A DNA stretch of 64,000 nt from Pseudomonadota bacterium (GCA_020161365.1 JAIUNU010000001.1:62001-126000), one strand, 5' to 3'. Positions 17,899-27,279 are shown, counted from the stretch's first letter. Made by a program: numbers and translations. The notes: a model not told the origin generated them from the letters alone.

Positions 17899-19001
17899 TG
17901 CTGACCATGGGCATGGTGGAGCGGTACGTCCTGAGACGCACGATGGGCGCGCTGGTGGCCGCCCTGGCGGTTCTCGGCGCGATGGTGATGCTGATCGCGT
18001 TCGTCGACATCGCGCGCAATGTCGGCACCCGGGCCGATGCGAGCTTCCTGCGCCTGCTCTACCTCACCCTCCTCCAGGCCCCGGCGACGATCCTGGTCCT
18101 GGCGCCGTTCGTCTTTCTGTTCGGGACCATGTGGGCGTTTGTCGAACTGAACCGACGTAGCGAGCTGATCGCCATGCGGGCGGCGGGCATCTCGGCGTGG
18201 CGGTTCATCATGCCCGCGGCCGCAGCGTCTTTCGTCATCGGCCTTCTGACCATCACGCTGCTGAACCCGCTCACCACGGCGATGACCGCCAAGTTCGAGA
18301 CCGAGCGCGACCGCACCATGAACGGCTACCTGAAGGAGGCGCCGAAGGGCACGTGGCTGCGTCAGGGGGACGACAAGACCCAGATCGTCATCCGCGCCCG
18401 CGCCCGCGACGTCGTCGACGGCTCTGTGCGCCTGCGAGGGGTGTCGCTGTTCGTCTATACGCTGAACGCCAAGGGCGTGATGGATTTCACGCGCCGCATC
18501 GAGGCCAATGAAGCGAAGCTAGAGCCCGGCTTCTGGCGCCTGAGCGGCGTGCGCGAGGCGACGCCGGGGGCCGGCGCCATTCGCTCGGACAGCCTGTCCA
18601 TCCCGTCGAACCTGGACGACCGCACGGCGTCAGAGCGCTTCAACTCGCCTCAGGCGGTGGCGCTATGGCGGCTCCCCGCCACGATCAAGCGAACCGAGGA
18701 CGCCGGCTTCTCGGCCGCGCCCTTCAAGCTGCGCCTGCAACAGGACATGGCGACGCCGCTTCTCTTCGCGGCGATGTCGGTGCTGGCGGCCGCCTTCTCG
18801 CTGCGCCTGATGCGCCTGGGCGGCCTGGCCATGCTGGCCGGCTCAGGCGTCGCGTTGGGCTTTGGGTTCTTTTTCTTCAACGAGCTGTGCAGCACATTGG
18901 GCAAGGCCGACGTTCTGGCCCCGTTCATCGCCGCCTGGACCCCGCCGACCGTCGCGCTTTTGGTGGGCTTCACTTTGCTTTGCTATACGGAAGATGGGTG
19001 A
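17898..19001 (+). CDS. lptG: LPS export ABC transporter permease LptG
   Basis: The 367-residue partner of LptF, with the same layout: N-terminal interfacial segment MVERYVLRRTMGALVAALAV, three helices, a periplasmic jellyroll (about 125-260) and three C-terminal helices ending in VALLVGFTLLCY. FVELNRRSELIAMRAAGISAWRF is the characteristic cytoplasmic coupling helix that contacts LptB. It starts at 17898 within the lptF stop (ATGA) and is followed by lptD after 22 bases. The arrangement lptF-lptG-lptD puts inner- and outer-membrane components in one transcript. Confidence 0.95.
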   Translation: MLTMGMVERYVLRRTMGALVAALAVLGAMVMLIAFVDIARNVGTRADASFLRLLYLTLLQAPATILVLAPFVFLFGTMWAFVELNRRSELIAMRAAGISAWRFIMPAAAASFVIGLLTITLLNPLTTAMTAKFETERDRTMNGYLKEAPKGTWLRQGDDKTQIVIRARARDVVDGSVRLRGVSLFVYTLNAKGVMDFTRRIEANEAKLEPGFWRLSGVREATPGAGAIRSDSLSIPSNLDDRTASERFNSPQAVALWRLPATIKRTEDAGFSAAPFKLRLQQDMATPLLFAAMSVLAAAFSLRLMRLGGLAMLAGSGVALGFGFFFFNELCSTLGKADVLAPFIAAWTPPTVALLVGFTLLCYTEDG

Positions 19002-19023
19002 GTCATTGTTTCCAGGGTCGTCC

Positions 19024-21432
19024 ATGTCTGAAACGCGTTCCAGCGTCCCGTCCGTGTGCCGCGCGCTGCTGATGACCGGCGCGGCGTGGCTGGCGCTGGC
19101 CTGCGCGGGCGCGGCCCAAGCACAGGACCAGCAAAGTCTCGCGACCATCCCGCAAGCGCCGCTTGTGAAGGCGCCCCCGGCCGACGGCCTGGGCGATGAC
19201 GGTTACTACCTTGAATCCGACCTGCTGATCCGGGACGACCAGAACCAGATCATGACCGCCGAGGGCTCGGTGGAAGCGCGGTACCAAGGCCGCACGCTGC
19301 GCGCCGACAAAGTGGTCTACAACAGCAAGACCGGCGCGATCACGGCTGATGGGCACGTGCAGCTGATCAATCCGGACGGCACGGCCGAGTTCGCCGACCA
19401 TCTGGAACTGGACCGCGACATGAAGGCGGGCTTCGCCCGCAACTTCTCGGCCAGGCTCGAGCAGAACATGAAGATCGCCGCGGCGAGCGCCGTGCGCCGC
19501 AACGAGAACATTCAGGAGCTGAACAGGGCGATCTACACCCCCTGCGAAGTCTGCGCCGAAAAGCCGACGCCGACCTGGTCGGTCTCGGCCGACAAGATCG
19601 TGCAGGATAAGCCCAAGCAGCTCATCTACTACAAGAACGCCGTAATCCGGATGTGGGGCGCGCCGGTGCTCTACCTGCCGCTGTTCTGGCACCCTGATCC
19701 GCAGGCCAAGCGCAGTTCGGGCTTCCTGGCGCCCAAGCTCGACTTCTCCAAGGGCCGCGGCGTCTCGTACAACCAGCCCTACTACTACGTGATCTCGCCG
19801 TCGTCGGACGTCATCGTCGCGCCGCAGATCAACAGTCACGTCAATCCGTTCCTGAACGTGAACTATCGCAAGCGCTTCTACTCCGGGATGCTCGAGGCGC
19901 GTGGCGGCTTCACGTACGACAAGGAATTCGACATCAAGGGCGACCGCTTCGGCGAAGAAACGCTCCGCAGCTACATCCTCGCCAGCGGCAAGTTCGACAT
20001 CGACCAGCACTGGAAGTGGGGCTTCTCGGCCGAGCGGGTTTCGGACGCCCTGCTGTTCGACAAGTACAAGGTCAACGACGTCTATCAGCAGCGCGGGCTG
20101 TTCACGAGCGACGACCATCGTCTGGTCTCGCAACTCTACGCCACCCGCCAAGCGCAACGCTCCTGGCTCTCGGTTTCGGCGGTGTCCGTGCAAGGCCTGC
20201 GCGTCGTCGGCATCAACGCCGCCACGAACGCGGCGAACGCCTTTGAAAACAGCGGCGCGTTTCCGCTGATCGGACCGCTGGTCGAAGCCCGCTGGGAACC
20301 GCAAAGCCCGGTGCTGGGCGGCCGTCTTCGTCTCCAAGGCTCCGGCGTGATGCTGAACCGCTCGGAATCCCAGTTCGGCGAAGCGCCCTATTTCCTGGGC
20401 GCCTACAAGGGCCAGAACGGCGTCGACTCCAGCCGTGCCAGCGTCAAGGCCGACTGGCGCAGCAGCACGATCGTGGGGCCGGGCCTGAAGGTCTCGCCGT
20501 TCGTGCAGGCGCGCGGCGACGCCTACGCCATCAAGACCTATGTCACGCCCGCCGCGCGCGCGCTGGGCGACGACACCAAGGAAACCTACACGCGGGCGCT
20601 CGGCGTCGGCGGCGTGGACTTCAGCCTGCCCTTCTACAAGCCGCTGGCGAAGGGCGGCAGCGTGGTGCTCGAACCCCTGGCCCAGCTGGCGGTGGGTTCT
20701 GACAGCTCGCGCGTGCCGGTGGTCGTGGCCCGAGACGGAACCCGGCGCTACCTCTACAACGAAGACAGCGCCACGCTGGAATTCGACGAGACCAATCTCT
20801 TCCAGGCCAACAAGTCGCCCGGCTTCGACCTTTACGAGGGCGGCCAGCGCCTGAACGTCGGCGGCCGTGCGACCTTCGCGCGACCGGACGGTCGTGGCGG
20901 CAGCATCCTGGTTGGACGCAGCTTCCGCTCCGAATTCGATCCGCTTCTGCCGACCCGCACGGGTCTCCAGACCAAGTCGTCCGACTGGATCGTGGCGGCG
21001 ACCGTCACGCCGGTTCGCGGGATCAACGCCTTCGTTCGTACGCGCCTCGACTCCAAGACCCAAGAGATTCACCGCATCGAGACGGGGGTCGACGCCTTCA
21101 CTAAGCGCGGCAGCGGGTCTATCCGCTATCTGAAGGACGAACTGGACGCCAACGGCAACCGCCAGGAGAACTTCGAAGCGCGGGGCGAGCTGAAACTGAC
21201 GCAGCGCTTCTCGCTGACCGCCTTTGGTCAGCGCGACATGGTGCAGGATGTGTGGCGTCGTCGCGATCTCGGCGTGGCCTATCAGGACGACTGCATCCGG
21301 ATCGATGTGATCTACCAACAAGAAGACCGTTACGCCTCGACGGCCAGCGGCCTGCGACTGCAGCCCGATCGAACGATCGTCTTCCGCCTAACGCTCGCCA
21401 CATTGGGTGATACAGGGTACAGCAGCAAGTAA
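19024..21432 (+). CDS. lptD: LPS-assembly outer membrane protein LptD
   Basis: An 802-residue outer-membrane protein that inserts LPS into the outer leaflet. A Sec signal peptide ends near AGAAQAQ (about residue 36). An OstA-like jellyroll follows (about 65-175: AEGSVEARYQGRTLRADKVV, GHVQLINPDGTAEF), then the large LptD beta-barrel from about residue 300 to the end. Cysteines in CEVCAEKP lie after the jellyroll, where LptD disulfides are expected. The start at 19024 (MSETRSSVPSV) places the signal peptide normally. The barrel is presumably folded by SurA and the Bam complex, whose genes surA and bamB are also in this window. Confidence 0.95.
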   Translation: MSETRSSVPSVCRALLMTGAAWLALACAGAAQAQDQQSLATIPQAPLVKAPPADGLGDDGYYLESDLLIRDDQNQIMTAEGSVEARYQGRTLRADKVVYNSKTGAITADGHVQLINPDGTAEFADHLELDRDMKAGFARNFSARLEQNMKIAAASAVRRNENIQELNRAIYTPCEVCAEKPTPTWSVSADKIVQDKPKQLIYYKNAVIRMWGAPVLYLPLFWHPDPQAKRSSGFLAPKLDFSKGRGVSYNQPYYYVISPSSDVIVAPQINSHVNPFLNVNYRKRFYSGMLEARGGFTYDKEFDIKGDRFGEETLRSYILASGKFDIDQHWKWGFSAERVSDALLFDKYKVNDVYQQRGLFTSDDHRLVSQLYATRQAQRSWLSVSAVSVQGLRVVGINAATNAANAFENSGAFPLIGPLVEARWEPQSPVLGGRLRLQGSGVMLNRSESQFGEAPYFLGAYKGQNGVDSSRASVKADWRSSTIVGPGLKVSPFVQARGDAYAIKTYVTPAARALGDDTKETYTRALGVGGVDFSLPFYKPLAKGGSVVLEPLAQLAVGSDSSRVPVVVARDGTRRYLYNEDSATLEFDETNLFQANKSPGFDLYEGGQRLNVGGRATFARPDGRGGSILVGRSFRSEFDPLLPTRTGLQTKSSDWIVAATVTPVRGINAFVRTRLDSKTQEIHRIETGVDAFTKRGSGSIRYLKDELDANGNRQENFEARGELKLTQRFSLTAFGQRDMVQDVWRRRDLGVAYQDDCIRIDVIYQQEDRYASTASGLRLQPDRTIVFRLTLATLGDTGYSSK

Positions 21433-21599
21433 CGGACCACGTCTGGGGGGCGTGCGGGCGGGCCCGCAGGCCAGACAGGCGCGTCTATCGGGGGCGACGG
21501 CCGAAAGGAAACGCCGGTAGGGCGACCGCCGACTCCGAAATCGTGATAATCGACCGCGCTCCGAACGGAGCGGCTGGGCCTAGAGGAACGACACTATCC

Positions 21600-22940
21600 A
21601 TGCGGTCTGCGCGTAGCGTGACGACTTTCGCGGCCGGGGCCGCGTCCATTCTGGCCCTGACCGTGGCGAGCCTCGGCTCGGCCGCGATGGCCCAGGCCCC
21701 TCAGGTCGCCGCGCCCCCGGCCGAGCGCCCGGCTGGTCCGCAGCCGCTGTCCGAAAGCGTGGCGGCGGTGGTCAACGACGACATCATCTCCAGCTACGAT
21801 CTGATGCAACGGATGCGCCTGCTGATGGCGACGTCCGGCATGCAGCCGACTCAGGAGAACCTGCCGCAGATCGAACAGGAGGCGCTGCGCTCCCTGATCG
21901 ACGAGCGCCTGCAGATGCAGGAGCTCAAGCGCGTCGAGAAGCAGCAGAAGATCACGATCATCTCGACCGACAAGGAAGTCGAAGAGCAGATCGGCGAAAT
22001 CGCCCAGTCCAACCGGGTCAGTGCCGACCAACTGAAGCAACAGCTGGTCGCACAGGGGATCGGCCTCGAAACCTGGCGCGCGCAGTTGCGCGCCGAGTCG
22101 AGCTGGCAGTCCTGGATTCAGGGTCGCTACGGCTCGCGTCTTCGGATCGGCGAAGACCAGATCAAGGCCTACCAGCGTCGCCTGGCCGACGCCGCAGCGA
22201 AGCCGCAGTACCAGATCAGCGAAGTCTTCCTCGACGCGGCCCGCGTCGGCGGGATGGAGGTCGCCCAGAACGGCGCCGCCCAGCTGATCACCCAGATGCA
22301 GCAAGGCGCGCCGTTCGCGGCCGTCGCTCGCCAGTTCTCCGGTTCGGCCACCGCCGCCAACGGCGGTGAGGTCGGCTGGGTCAGCCAGGGCGAGATGCCG
22401 CCCGAAGTCGACGCCGCCCTGGAACAGCTGCGCCCCGGCCAGCTCTCGCGACCGATCCAGGTCCGGGACGGCGTCTATATCATCTACCTGCGCGACAAGC
22501 GGGCCGGCTCCAAGACCGCGATCGTCGATCTCAAGCAGGTCGCCGCGCCGCTGGCGGCCGACGCGACCCAGGCCCAGATCGACGCCGCGATGAAGACGCT
22601 CGCGGACCTGAAACCCAAGATCACCAGCTGCCAGACGCTGGAAGCCACCGCCGGCAAGGTCGACGGCCTCGTCGCCGGCGACCTTGGCGAAGCTGAGATC
22701 ACCGATCTCGCCCCGGCGTTCCAGGAAGCGGCCAACAAGCTTGAGGTCGGTCAGGTTTCCGACCCGATCCGTACGGACGCCGGCCTGCATCTGATCGCTG
22801 TCTGCGGCAAGCGTCAGGGCGGCGCCAACGCCCCGACCCACGACCAGATCGAGAACCGCCTGCGCGGCCAGCAACTGGCCCTGATCGCGAAGCGCTACCT
22901 GCGCGACCTGCGCAACCAGGCGACCATCGAAACCCGGTGA
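21600..22940 (+). CDS. surA: Periplasmic chaperone/peptidyl-prolyl isomerase SurA
   Basis: A 446-residue exported chaperone for outer-membrane proteins. Signal peptide: about residues 1-32 (ending LGSAAMAQA). The SurA N-terminal domain follows (LSESVAAVVNDDIISSYDLMQRMRLLM...). Next is a parvulin domain (about 205-310) with QISEVFLD, GAPFAAVARQFSGSATAANGGEVGW and PPEVDAALEQLRPGQ, then a second, more diverged parvulin-like segment before the C terminus. The ATG at 21600 is chosen because it gives a proper signal peptide. The 167-base gap after lptD could hold its own promoter. The stop overlaps the pdxA GTG. Confidence 0.94.
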   Translation: MRSARSVTTFAAGAASILALTVASLGSAAMAQAPQVAAPPAERPAGPQPLSESVAAVVNDDIISSYDLMQRMRLLMATSGMQPTQENLPQIEQEALRSLIDERLQMQELKRVEKQQKITIISTDKEVEEQIGEIAQSNRVSADQLKQQLVAQGIGLETWRAQLRAESSWQSWIQGRYGSRLRIGEDQIKAYQRRLADAAAKPQYQISEVFLDAARVGGMEVAQNGAAQLITQMQQGAPFAAVARQFSGSATAANGGEVGWVSQGEMPPEVDAALEQLRPGQLSRPIQVRDGVYIIYLRDKRAGSKTAIVDLKQVAAPLAADATQAQIDAAMKTLADLKPKITSCQTLEATAGKVDGLVAGDLGEAEITDLAPAFQEAANKLEVGQVSDPIRTDAGLHLIAVCGKRQGGANAPTHDQIENRLRGQQLALIAKRYLRDLRNQATIETR

Positions 22941-23938
22941 CGCATCGACCGCTCGCCATCAGCGCCGGCGATCCGGCGGGCGTCGGCGCGGAGATCATCG
23001 CCAAGGCCTGGCGCGCGCTCCGCCATGAAGGGCCCGCCTTCGTGGTCATCGGCGACGCCCAGCTTTTGGGCTCCGCTGGCGGCGGGGTGAAGGTGCGCGC
23101 CGTGACGGGCCCGCAGGAAGCGCCAGGGGTGTTCGCCGACGCCTTGCCCGTCATCGACATTCCGCTGCTGTCGCCGGTCGTTTCCGGCCGCCCCTCCCCC
23201 GCTCACGCGCCTCAGATCATTCGCTGGATCGAGACCGGGGTCGGCCTCGCGCTCTCGGGCGCAGTCAGCGGCCTCGTCACGGCGCCGATCGCCAAGGCGC
23301 CGCTCTACGAGGCCGGTTTTGCGTTTCCCGGCCACACCGAGTTCCTGGCTGAGCTAACGGCGGCGGCCAGCATGGATGGCGCGCGTGGGCCCGTAATGAT
23401 GCTGGCGGCAGGTGATCTCCGGGCCACCCTCGTCACGATCCATACCGCGCTGAGCCTCGTTCCGTCGGCGCTGAGCCTGGAGAGCATCGTCAACAGCGGG
23501 CTCGTCACCGCCCAGGCGCTTCGCCGCGATTTTGGCGTCGCGAAGCCGCGTCTGGCCGTCGCCGCGCTCAACCCGCACGCCGGCGAAGGCGGAGCTCTGG
23601 GGCGCGAGGAGATCGAGCTCATCGGCCCCGCCGTGCGCGCCCTGGTCGACCTGGGCGTTGACGCCTCTGGCCCGGCGCCGGCTGACACCCTGTTCCACCC
23701 CGAGGCCCGCGCGCGCTTCGACGGCGTGCTCTGCATGTATCATGACCAGGCCTTGATCCCCGTGAAGATGCTGGATTTCTGGGGCGGCGTGAACATCACG
23801 CTCGGCCTGCCGATCGTTCGGACCTCGCCCGACCACGGCACGGGCTTCGACATCGCTGGACGCGGGATCGCCCGTCCCGATAGCCTGATCGCCGCCATCA
23901 AGCTGGCGGCCGATATCGCCGCCCGTCGCGGCGCCTGA
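22937..23938 (+). CDS. pdxA: 4-hydroxythreonine-4-phosphate dehydrogenase
   Basis: A 333-residue NAD-dependent, divalent metal-dependent enzyme of pyridoxal phosphate synthesis. It starts with GTG (22937) in a GTGA overlap with surA, giving MTHRPLAISAGDPAGVGAEI, the family opening. Metal and substrate motifs include GHTEFLAEL, NPHAGEGGALGREE and YHDQALIPVKML, and the C-terminal RTSPDHGTGFDIAG is diagnostic. The surA-pdxA-rsmA order is conserved in many proteobacteria. Confidence 0.96.
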   Translation: MTHRPLAISAGDPAGVGAEIIAKAWRALRHEGPAFVVIGDAQLLGSAGGGVKVRAVTGPQEAPGVFADALPVIDIPLLSPVVSGRPSPAHAPQIIRWIETGVGLALSGAVSGLVTAPIAKAPLYEAGFAFPGHTEFLAELTAAASMDGARGPVMMLAAGDLRATLVTIHTALSLVPSALSLESIVNSGLVTAQALRRDFGVAKPRLAVAALNPHAGEGGALGREEIELIGPAVRALVDLGVDASGPAPADTLFHPEARARFDGVLCMYHDQALIPVKMLDFWGGVNITLGLPIVRTSPDHGTGFDIAGRGIARPDSLIAAIKLAADIAARRGA

Positions 23939-23952
23939 GAGACGCGAAGACC

Positions 23953-24783
23953 ATGAGCCTGGCCGATCTGCCGCCCTTGCGCGAGGCCCTTGAACGCCAC
24001 GACCTGATGGCGCGCAAGAGCTTTGGCCAGCACTTCCTGCTGGACCTCAACGTCACGCGTAAGATCGCGCGGCTGGCGCAGGTCACCGAGGGCGACACTG
24101 TCGTCGAGGTCGGTCCCGGCCCCGGCGGCCTGACCCGCGCCCTGCTCGAGACCGGCGCACGGGTGGTCGCGATCGAGAAGGACAGCCGCTTCCTCCCCTT
24201 GCTGGCGGAGGTCGCCGAGGTGGCGGACGGGCGCCTTGAGCTTGTCGAGGGCGATGCGTTGAAGGTCGACGCCGCGCAAGCTGCAGGCGGTCCCGCGCAT
24301 GTGGTCTCGAACCTGCCCTATAATGTCGGCACCCAACTGCTGATCAACTGGCTCACGGGCCCGTTCCGGCCGCTGTCGATGACCTTGATGTTCCAGAAGG
24401 AGGTCGCCGACCGCATCGTGGCGCAGCCCGATGACGACGCCTATGGACGCCTTGCGGTGATCGCCCAGACGCTGTGCGAGGCCCGGACCGTCATGGACCT
24501 TCCCGCCAAGGCCTTCACGCCGCCGCCGAAGGTGGCGTCCGCCGTCGTACGACTGGTCCCCAAGGCCGATCCGCCGCCTGTCGAGGTCGTGGCGGCCCTG
24601 GAGCGTGTGACCGCCGCCGCCTTCGGCCAGAGGCGCAAGATGCTCCGCTCAAGCTTGAAGGCGCTGGGGGGCGCTGCGCTGTGCGAGCGCGCCGGCATCA
24701 GCCCCGACGCCCGCGCCGAGGTGATCGATCTTGCGGGCTTCCTCGCCCTGGCCCAGGCGACGCTCGACGCCGCGCCCCTCTAG
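23953..24783 (+). CDS. rsmA: 16S rRNA dimethyladenosine transferase
   Basis: RsmA/KsgA of 276 residues, dimethylating two adjacent adenines near the 3' end of 16S rRNA (A1518 and A1519 in E. coli numbering) late in small-subunit assembly. ARKSFGQHFLLD binds rRNA. VVEVGPGPGGLTRALLE is the SAM-binding motif I, and NLPYNVGTQLL is the catalytic motif IV (NLPY). The C-terminal helical domain contains AAFGQRRKMLRSSLK. It follows pdxA by 14 bases. Loss of the enzyme gives kasugamycin resistance in other bacteria. Confidence 0.97.
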   Translation: MSLADLPPLREALERHDLMARKSFGQHFLLDLNVTRKIARLAQVTEGDTVVEVGPGPGGLTRALLETGARVVAIEKDSRFLPLLAEVAEVADGRLELVEGDALKVDAAQAAGGPAHVVSNLPYNVGTQLLINWLTGPFRPLSMTLMFQKEVADRIVAQPDDDAYGRLAVIAQTLCEARTVMDLPAKAFTPPPKVASAVVRLVPKADPPPVEVVAALERVTAAAFGQRRKMLRSSLKALGGAALCERAGISPDARAEVIDLAGFLALAQATLDAAPL

Positions 24784-24846
24784 GTCCCTTCAGGTCCGGT
24801 TCATCCACGGCGCCGCTTGATGGGGCGGCTAGCCGAGGAGACCGCC

Positions 24847-24966
24847 GTGGCCATCCGCCTGATCCTGATCTGCACCCTGCTGTCCCTGGCCGCATTGTCC
24901 GTTCTTGTCGACGGGCGGCGTCCGGCCAGTCATGCATCCCGCGCGCCGGCCGCCACAGCGGGTTAA
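24847..24966 (+). CDS. Small 39-residue putative membrane or secreted protein
   Basis: A short open frame with a GTG start preceded by GAGGAG six bases upstream, encoding a hydrophobic N terminus (MAIRLILICTLLSLAALSVL) followed by an Arg/Ala-rich tail ending in TAG. The tail is too short for a folded domain. It may be a membrane-anchored microprotein or a cleaved signal peptide. It lies in an otherwise empty 263-base gap between rsmA and the HWE kinase. Support is limited to the ribosome-binding site and the membrane-helix pattern. Confidence 0.45.
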   Translation: MAIRLILICTLLSLAALSVLVDGRRPASHASRAPAATAG

Positions 24967-25046
24967 ACGCGCGCCGGCGCTGCCGACTCCTATTGACGCC
25001 ACACGCCCGCCCCGCCAGCTTCCACCCGGCTTAGAACGGAGTGGAA

Positions 25047-26699
25047 GTGACCATCGAACGCGTAACAAAGGCGCCTTCCACCGTTACGCGTCGGCTGCTG
25101 TTCATGGCGCTTACGCTGGCTGCGCCCGCCATCCTGTTGATGGGCGCCCTGGTCGCCATGCAGTACAGCGAAGGGCAGCGCCGCTTCGCCACCCAGTTGG
25201 TCACCACGACACGCGCCTTGTCTCTGGCCACTGACCGCCAGATCGGTCAGGGCCAAAGCGTTCTGCAAGGCCTGTCGGTGTCTCCGGCCCTGTCGCAGGG
25301 CGACTTGGCCACCTTCGAGAAACAGGCCCGAGAAGCCGTGCAGGGTCGAGATGGCTGGGTCGTGCTGATGAGCCAGGACCAGCAGTGGATCAACACGCGT
25401 ATGGCGCCCGGCGCGCCACCGCCGCGCGCCCCGATCACCGACGCGACCTGGCGCGAGATGACGACCGGCAAATCCAACGTCAGCAACCTGATACCGCGCC
25501 CCTACGCAGGCCCGATCATCGGCGTGAATGTTCCGGTGCTGGTGAGGGGGCGGATTTTCGTTCTGGGCTACATGCAACACCCCGCCGTCTTCCAGGCGCT
25601 GGTGAGCGGCCAGGGCCTGCCAGACACCTGGACCGCCAGTATCGTCGATCGTGACGCCGCCCTGCTGGCGCGATCCCGCGATCAGGACAAGATGCTGGGC
25701 CGGCATGCGAGCCGCGAAATGCGCATCGCCATGGCCAAGGCGCAGGACGGGGTGGTCAACACCCACACGCTTGATGGCGTCGAGACGCTTTCAGCCTTCA
25801 GCCGATCGCCGACCTATGGCTGGACCTTCATCGTGGGCGTACCGCGCGACGAGTTGAACCGAACCATCCTGGGCTCGCTGGGCCCGGCGATGCTGGGCTC
25901 GGCGCTGATGATCGCGCTTGGCGTGATGGCCGCCCTGGCCTTCGCCCGACCAATCTCGCGGGACGTGCGCGGACTGGTCGACGAAGCCGAGGCCCTCGCG
26001 GCCGGCCGCCCGCTGGCCCCCGCGCCGTCGCACTTGCAGGAGATCGCCGAGGTTCGCGGCTCCCTCCGCGCCGCGGCGGATATTCTGCGCCGCCGCGACG
26101 ACGAAGCCCGTGCGGCCGCCGAGCGCCAGCAGTTGATGATCAACGAACTGAACCATCGCGTGAAAAACACGCTTGTAGTGGTCCAGTCGCTGGCGCGGCA
26201 CAGCCTCAAGGACGGCGGCGAGGACGGCTTGGCGCAGTTCAACGAACGCCTGATGGCGTTGGCCGGCGCCCATGACCTCCTCACCCGGCGCAGTTGGGAG
26301 GGCGCCGATCTCGGCGAGCTCTTGCTGGAAGCCTTGCAGCCCTATGCAACCCAGGTCAGCATCGAGGGGCCGCCCACCCCACTGGCCCCGAACGCGGCCG
26401 TGGCGCTGGCCATGATCTTCCATGAACTGGCGACGAACGCCTCAAAGTACGGCGCGCTCTCAACCGACGCAGGATCGATCGAAATCGTCTGGTCGCACGA
26501 GGGGCGCTCGCGGCTGACCCTGACCTGGCGAGAGCGCGGCGGTCCACCTGCACAGCCGCCCGTCCGCAAGGGCTTTGGATCACGCCTGATCACATCCAGC
26601 CTGCGCGGCGACCTGGCGGGCGCCGCCACGTTCGACTATGCGCCGGAAGGCCTGACCTGCGTCTTCACGCTGCACACGCCGACACGCGCGACCTCCTGA
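25047..26699 (+). CDS. HWE-family sensor histidine kinase
   Basis: A 550-residue membrane kinase. One helix lies near residues 18-38 and a second near 276-300, enclosing a roughly 235-residue periplasmic sensor that resembles a Cache-type domain. A HAMP-like linker and short coiled coil follow. The kinase core is HWE/HisKA_2 type: phospho-acceptor His in NELNHRVKNTLVVVQSL (about residue 370), FHELATNASKYGAL as the N box, and WRERGGPP carrying the Trp-x-Glu of the HWE signature. The start is the GTG at 25047, with GGAG 5 bases upstream; a GTG at 25041 is the alternative. No response regulator is adjacent. Such kinases often feed the general stress response in alphaproteobacteria, but that link is not shown here. 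Confidence 0.9.
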   Translation: MTIERVTKAPSTVTRRLLFMALTLAAPAILLMGALVAMQYSEGQRRFATQLVTTTRALSLATDRQIGQGQSVLQGLSVSPALSQGDLATFEKQAREAVQGRDGWVVLMSQDQQWINTRMAPGAPPPRAPITDATWREMTTGKSNVSNLIPRPYAGPIIGVNVPVLVRGRIFVLGYMQHPAVFQALVSGQGLPDTWTASIVDRDAALLARSRDQDKMLGRHASREMRIAMAKAQDGVVNTHTLDGVETLSAFSRSPTYGWTFIVGVPRDELNRTILGSLGPAMLGSALMIALGVMAALAFARPISRDVRGLVDEAEALAAGRPLAPAPSHLQEIAEVRGSLRAAADILRRRDDEARAAAERQQLMINELNHRVKNTLVVVQSLARHSLKDGGEDGLAQFNERLMALAGAHDLLTRRSWEGADLGELLLEALQPYATQVSIEGPPTPLAPNAAVALAMIFHELATNASKYGALSTDAGSIEIVWSHEGRSRLTLTWRERGGPPAQPPVRKGFGSRLITSSLRGDLAGAATFDYAPEGLTCVFTLHTPTRATS

Positions 26700-26798
26700 C
26701 GTCGATGCTCGGGACCGATCGTCGCAGCGCCCCGATGTCGCCTTGGCTTCGCCATGCGACGCCTGCAATAGCTCGCGTGATCGTAGGAGCGTATCGCG

Positions 26799-26918
26799 AT
26801 GAGCCTGGAATTCCTGATTGGCGCGGTGTTGGGCTCGGGCGTCTTTATCGCCCTTGGCCGTCCACCGGCCGAAAAACTGATCGCCTACGTTCAAGACCGG
26901 TTTCGCGCAGGGAACTAA
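26799..26918 (+). CDS. Small 39-residue putative membrane protein
   Basis: An ATG-initiated frame with AGGAG about 9 bases upstream, encoding MSLEFLIGAVLGSGVFIALG followed by an amphipathic charged tail (PPAEKLIAYVQDRF). This reads as one N-terminal helix with a cytoplasmic tail. It sits between the HWE kinase and the GlsB-like gene, 64 bases before the latter's start, and may share its transcript. No homologue is recognised. Confidence 0.5.
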   Translation: MSLEFLIGAVLGSGVFIALGRPPAEKLIAYVQDRFRAGN

Positions 26919-26982
26919 CGGCGCCGTTGAGCTCTTGTTTGGGCAGGGTCGCAAAGGGGCGACCGCTCACGGAGTTCCACCG

Positions 26983-27240
26983 ATGTCTATTCTCGCCTGG
27001 CTGCTTCTGGGCCTGATCGCCGGCTTCATCGCCAGCAAGCTCGTCAACCGCACCGGCAGCGGCGTGCTGCTGGATATCGTCCTCGGCATCGTCGGCGCGT
27101 TTGTCGGCGGCTGGCTGTTCAACCAGTTCGGCAACGCCGGCGTCTCGGGCTTCAACCTGTACAGCCTGCTGGTCGCCACGGTCGGCGCGGTCGTCATCCT
27201 GGCCTTGTACCACCTGATCTTTGGCCGACGCGCCGTCTAA
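26983..27240 (+). CDS. GlsB/YeaQ/YmgE family membrane protein
   Basis: An 85-residue protein of the transglycosylase-associated (PF04226) family. Three hydrophobic segments are visible: AWLLLGLIAGFIASKL, LLDIVLGIVGAFVGGWLF and LLVATVGAVVILALYHLIF. The Gly-rich spacing (GxxxG) is typical. The ATG at 26983 follows an ACGGAG site, and upstream residues of the longer frame are not family-like. Members are often induced by stress, but their molecular role is unknown. It is convergent with gmk across a 13-bp hairpin. Confidence 0.9.
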   Translation: MSILAWLLLGLIAGFIASKLVNRTGSGVLLDIVLGIVGAFVGGWLFNQFGNAGVSGFNLYSLLVATVGAVVILALYHLIFGRRAV

Positions 27241-27247
27241 CTCAGTC

Positions 27248-27276
27248 TGAGCGGCGGGTCGCTGACCCGCCGCTCA
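27248..27276. terminator. Hairpin terminator between convergent genes
   Basis: TGAGCGGCGGGTC (27248-27260) and GACCCGCCGCTCA (27264-27276) are perfect complements around GCT. It lies in the 39 bases between the GlsB-like gene and gmk, so it can serve both directions. Only short T-rich runs follow. Confidence 0.7.
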
Positions 27277-27279
27277 GCC

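Noticed and set aside
19003..21321. 772-codon minus-strand frame opposite lptD
   Set aside because: The plus strand encodes an unmistakable LptD. The antisense frame is His/Arg/Gln-rich low-complexity sequence typical of shadows.
21446..21465. Short GC palindrome after lptD (TGCGGGC/GCCCGCA)
   Set aside because: Seven-base arms with no T-run; such palindromes are common in this base composition, so I did not call a terminator.
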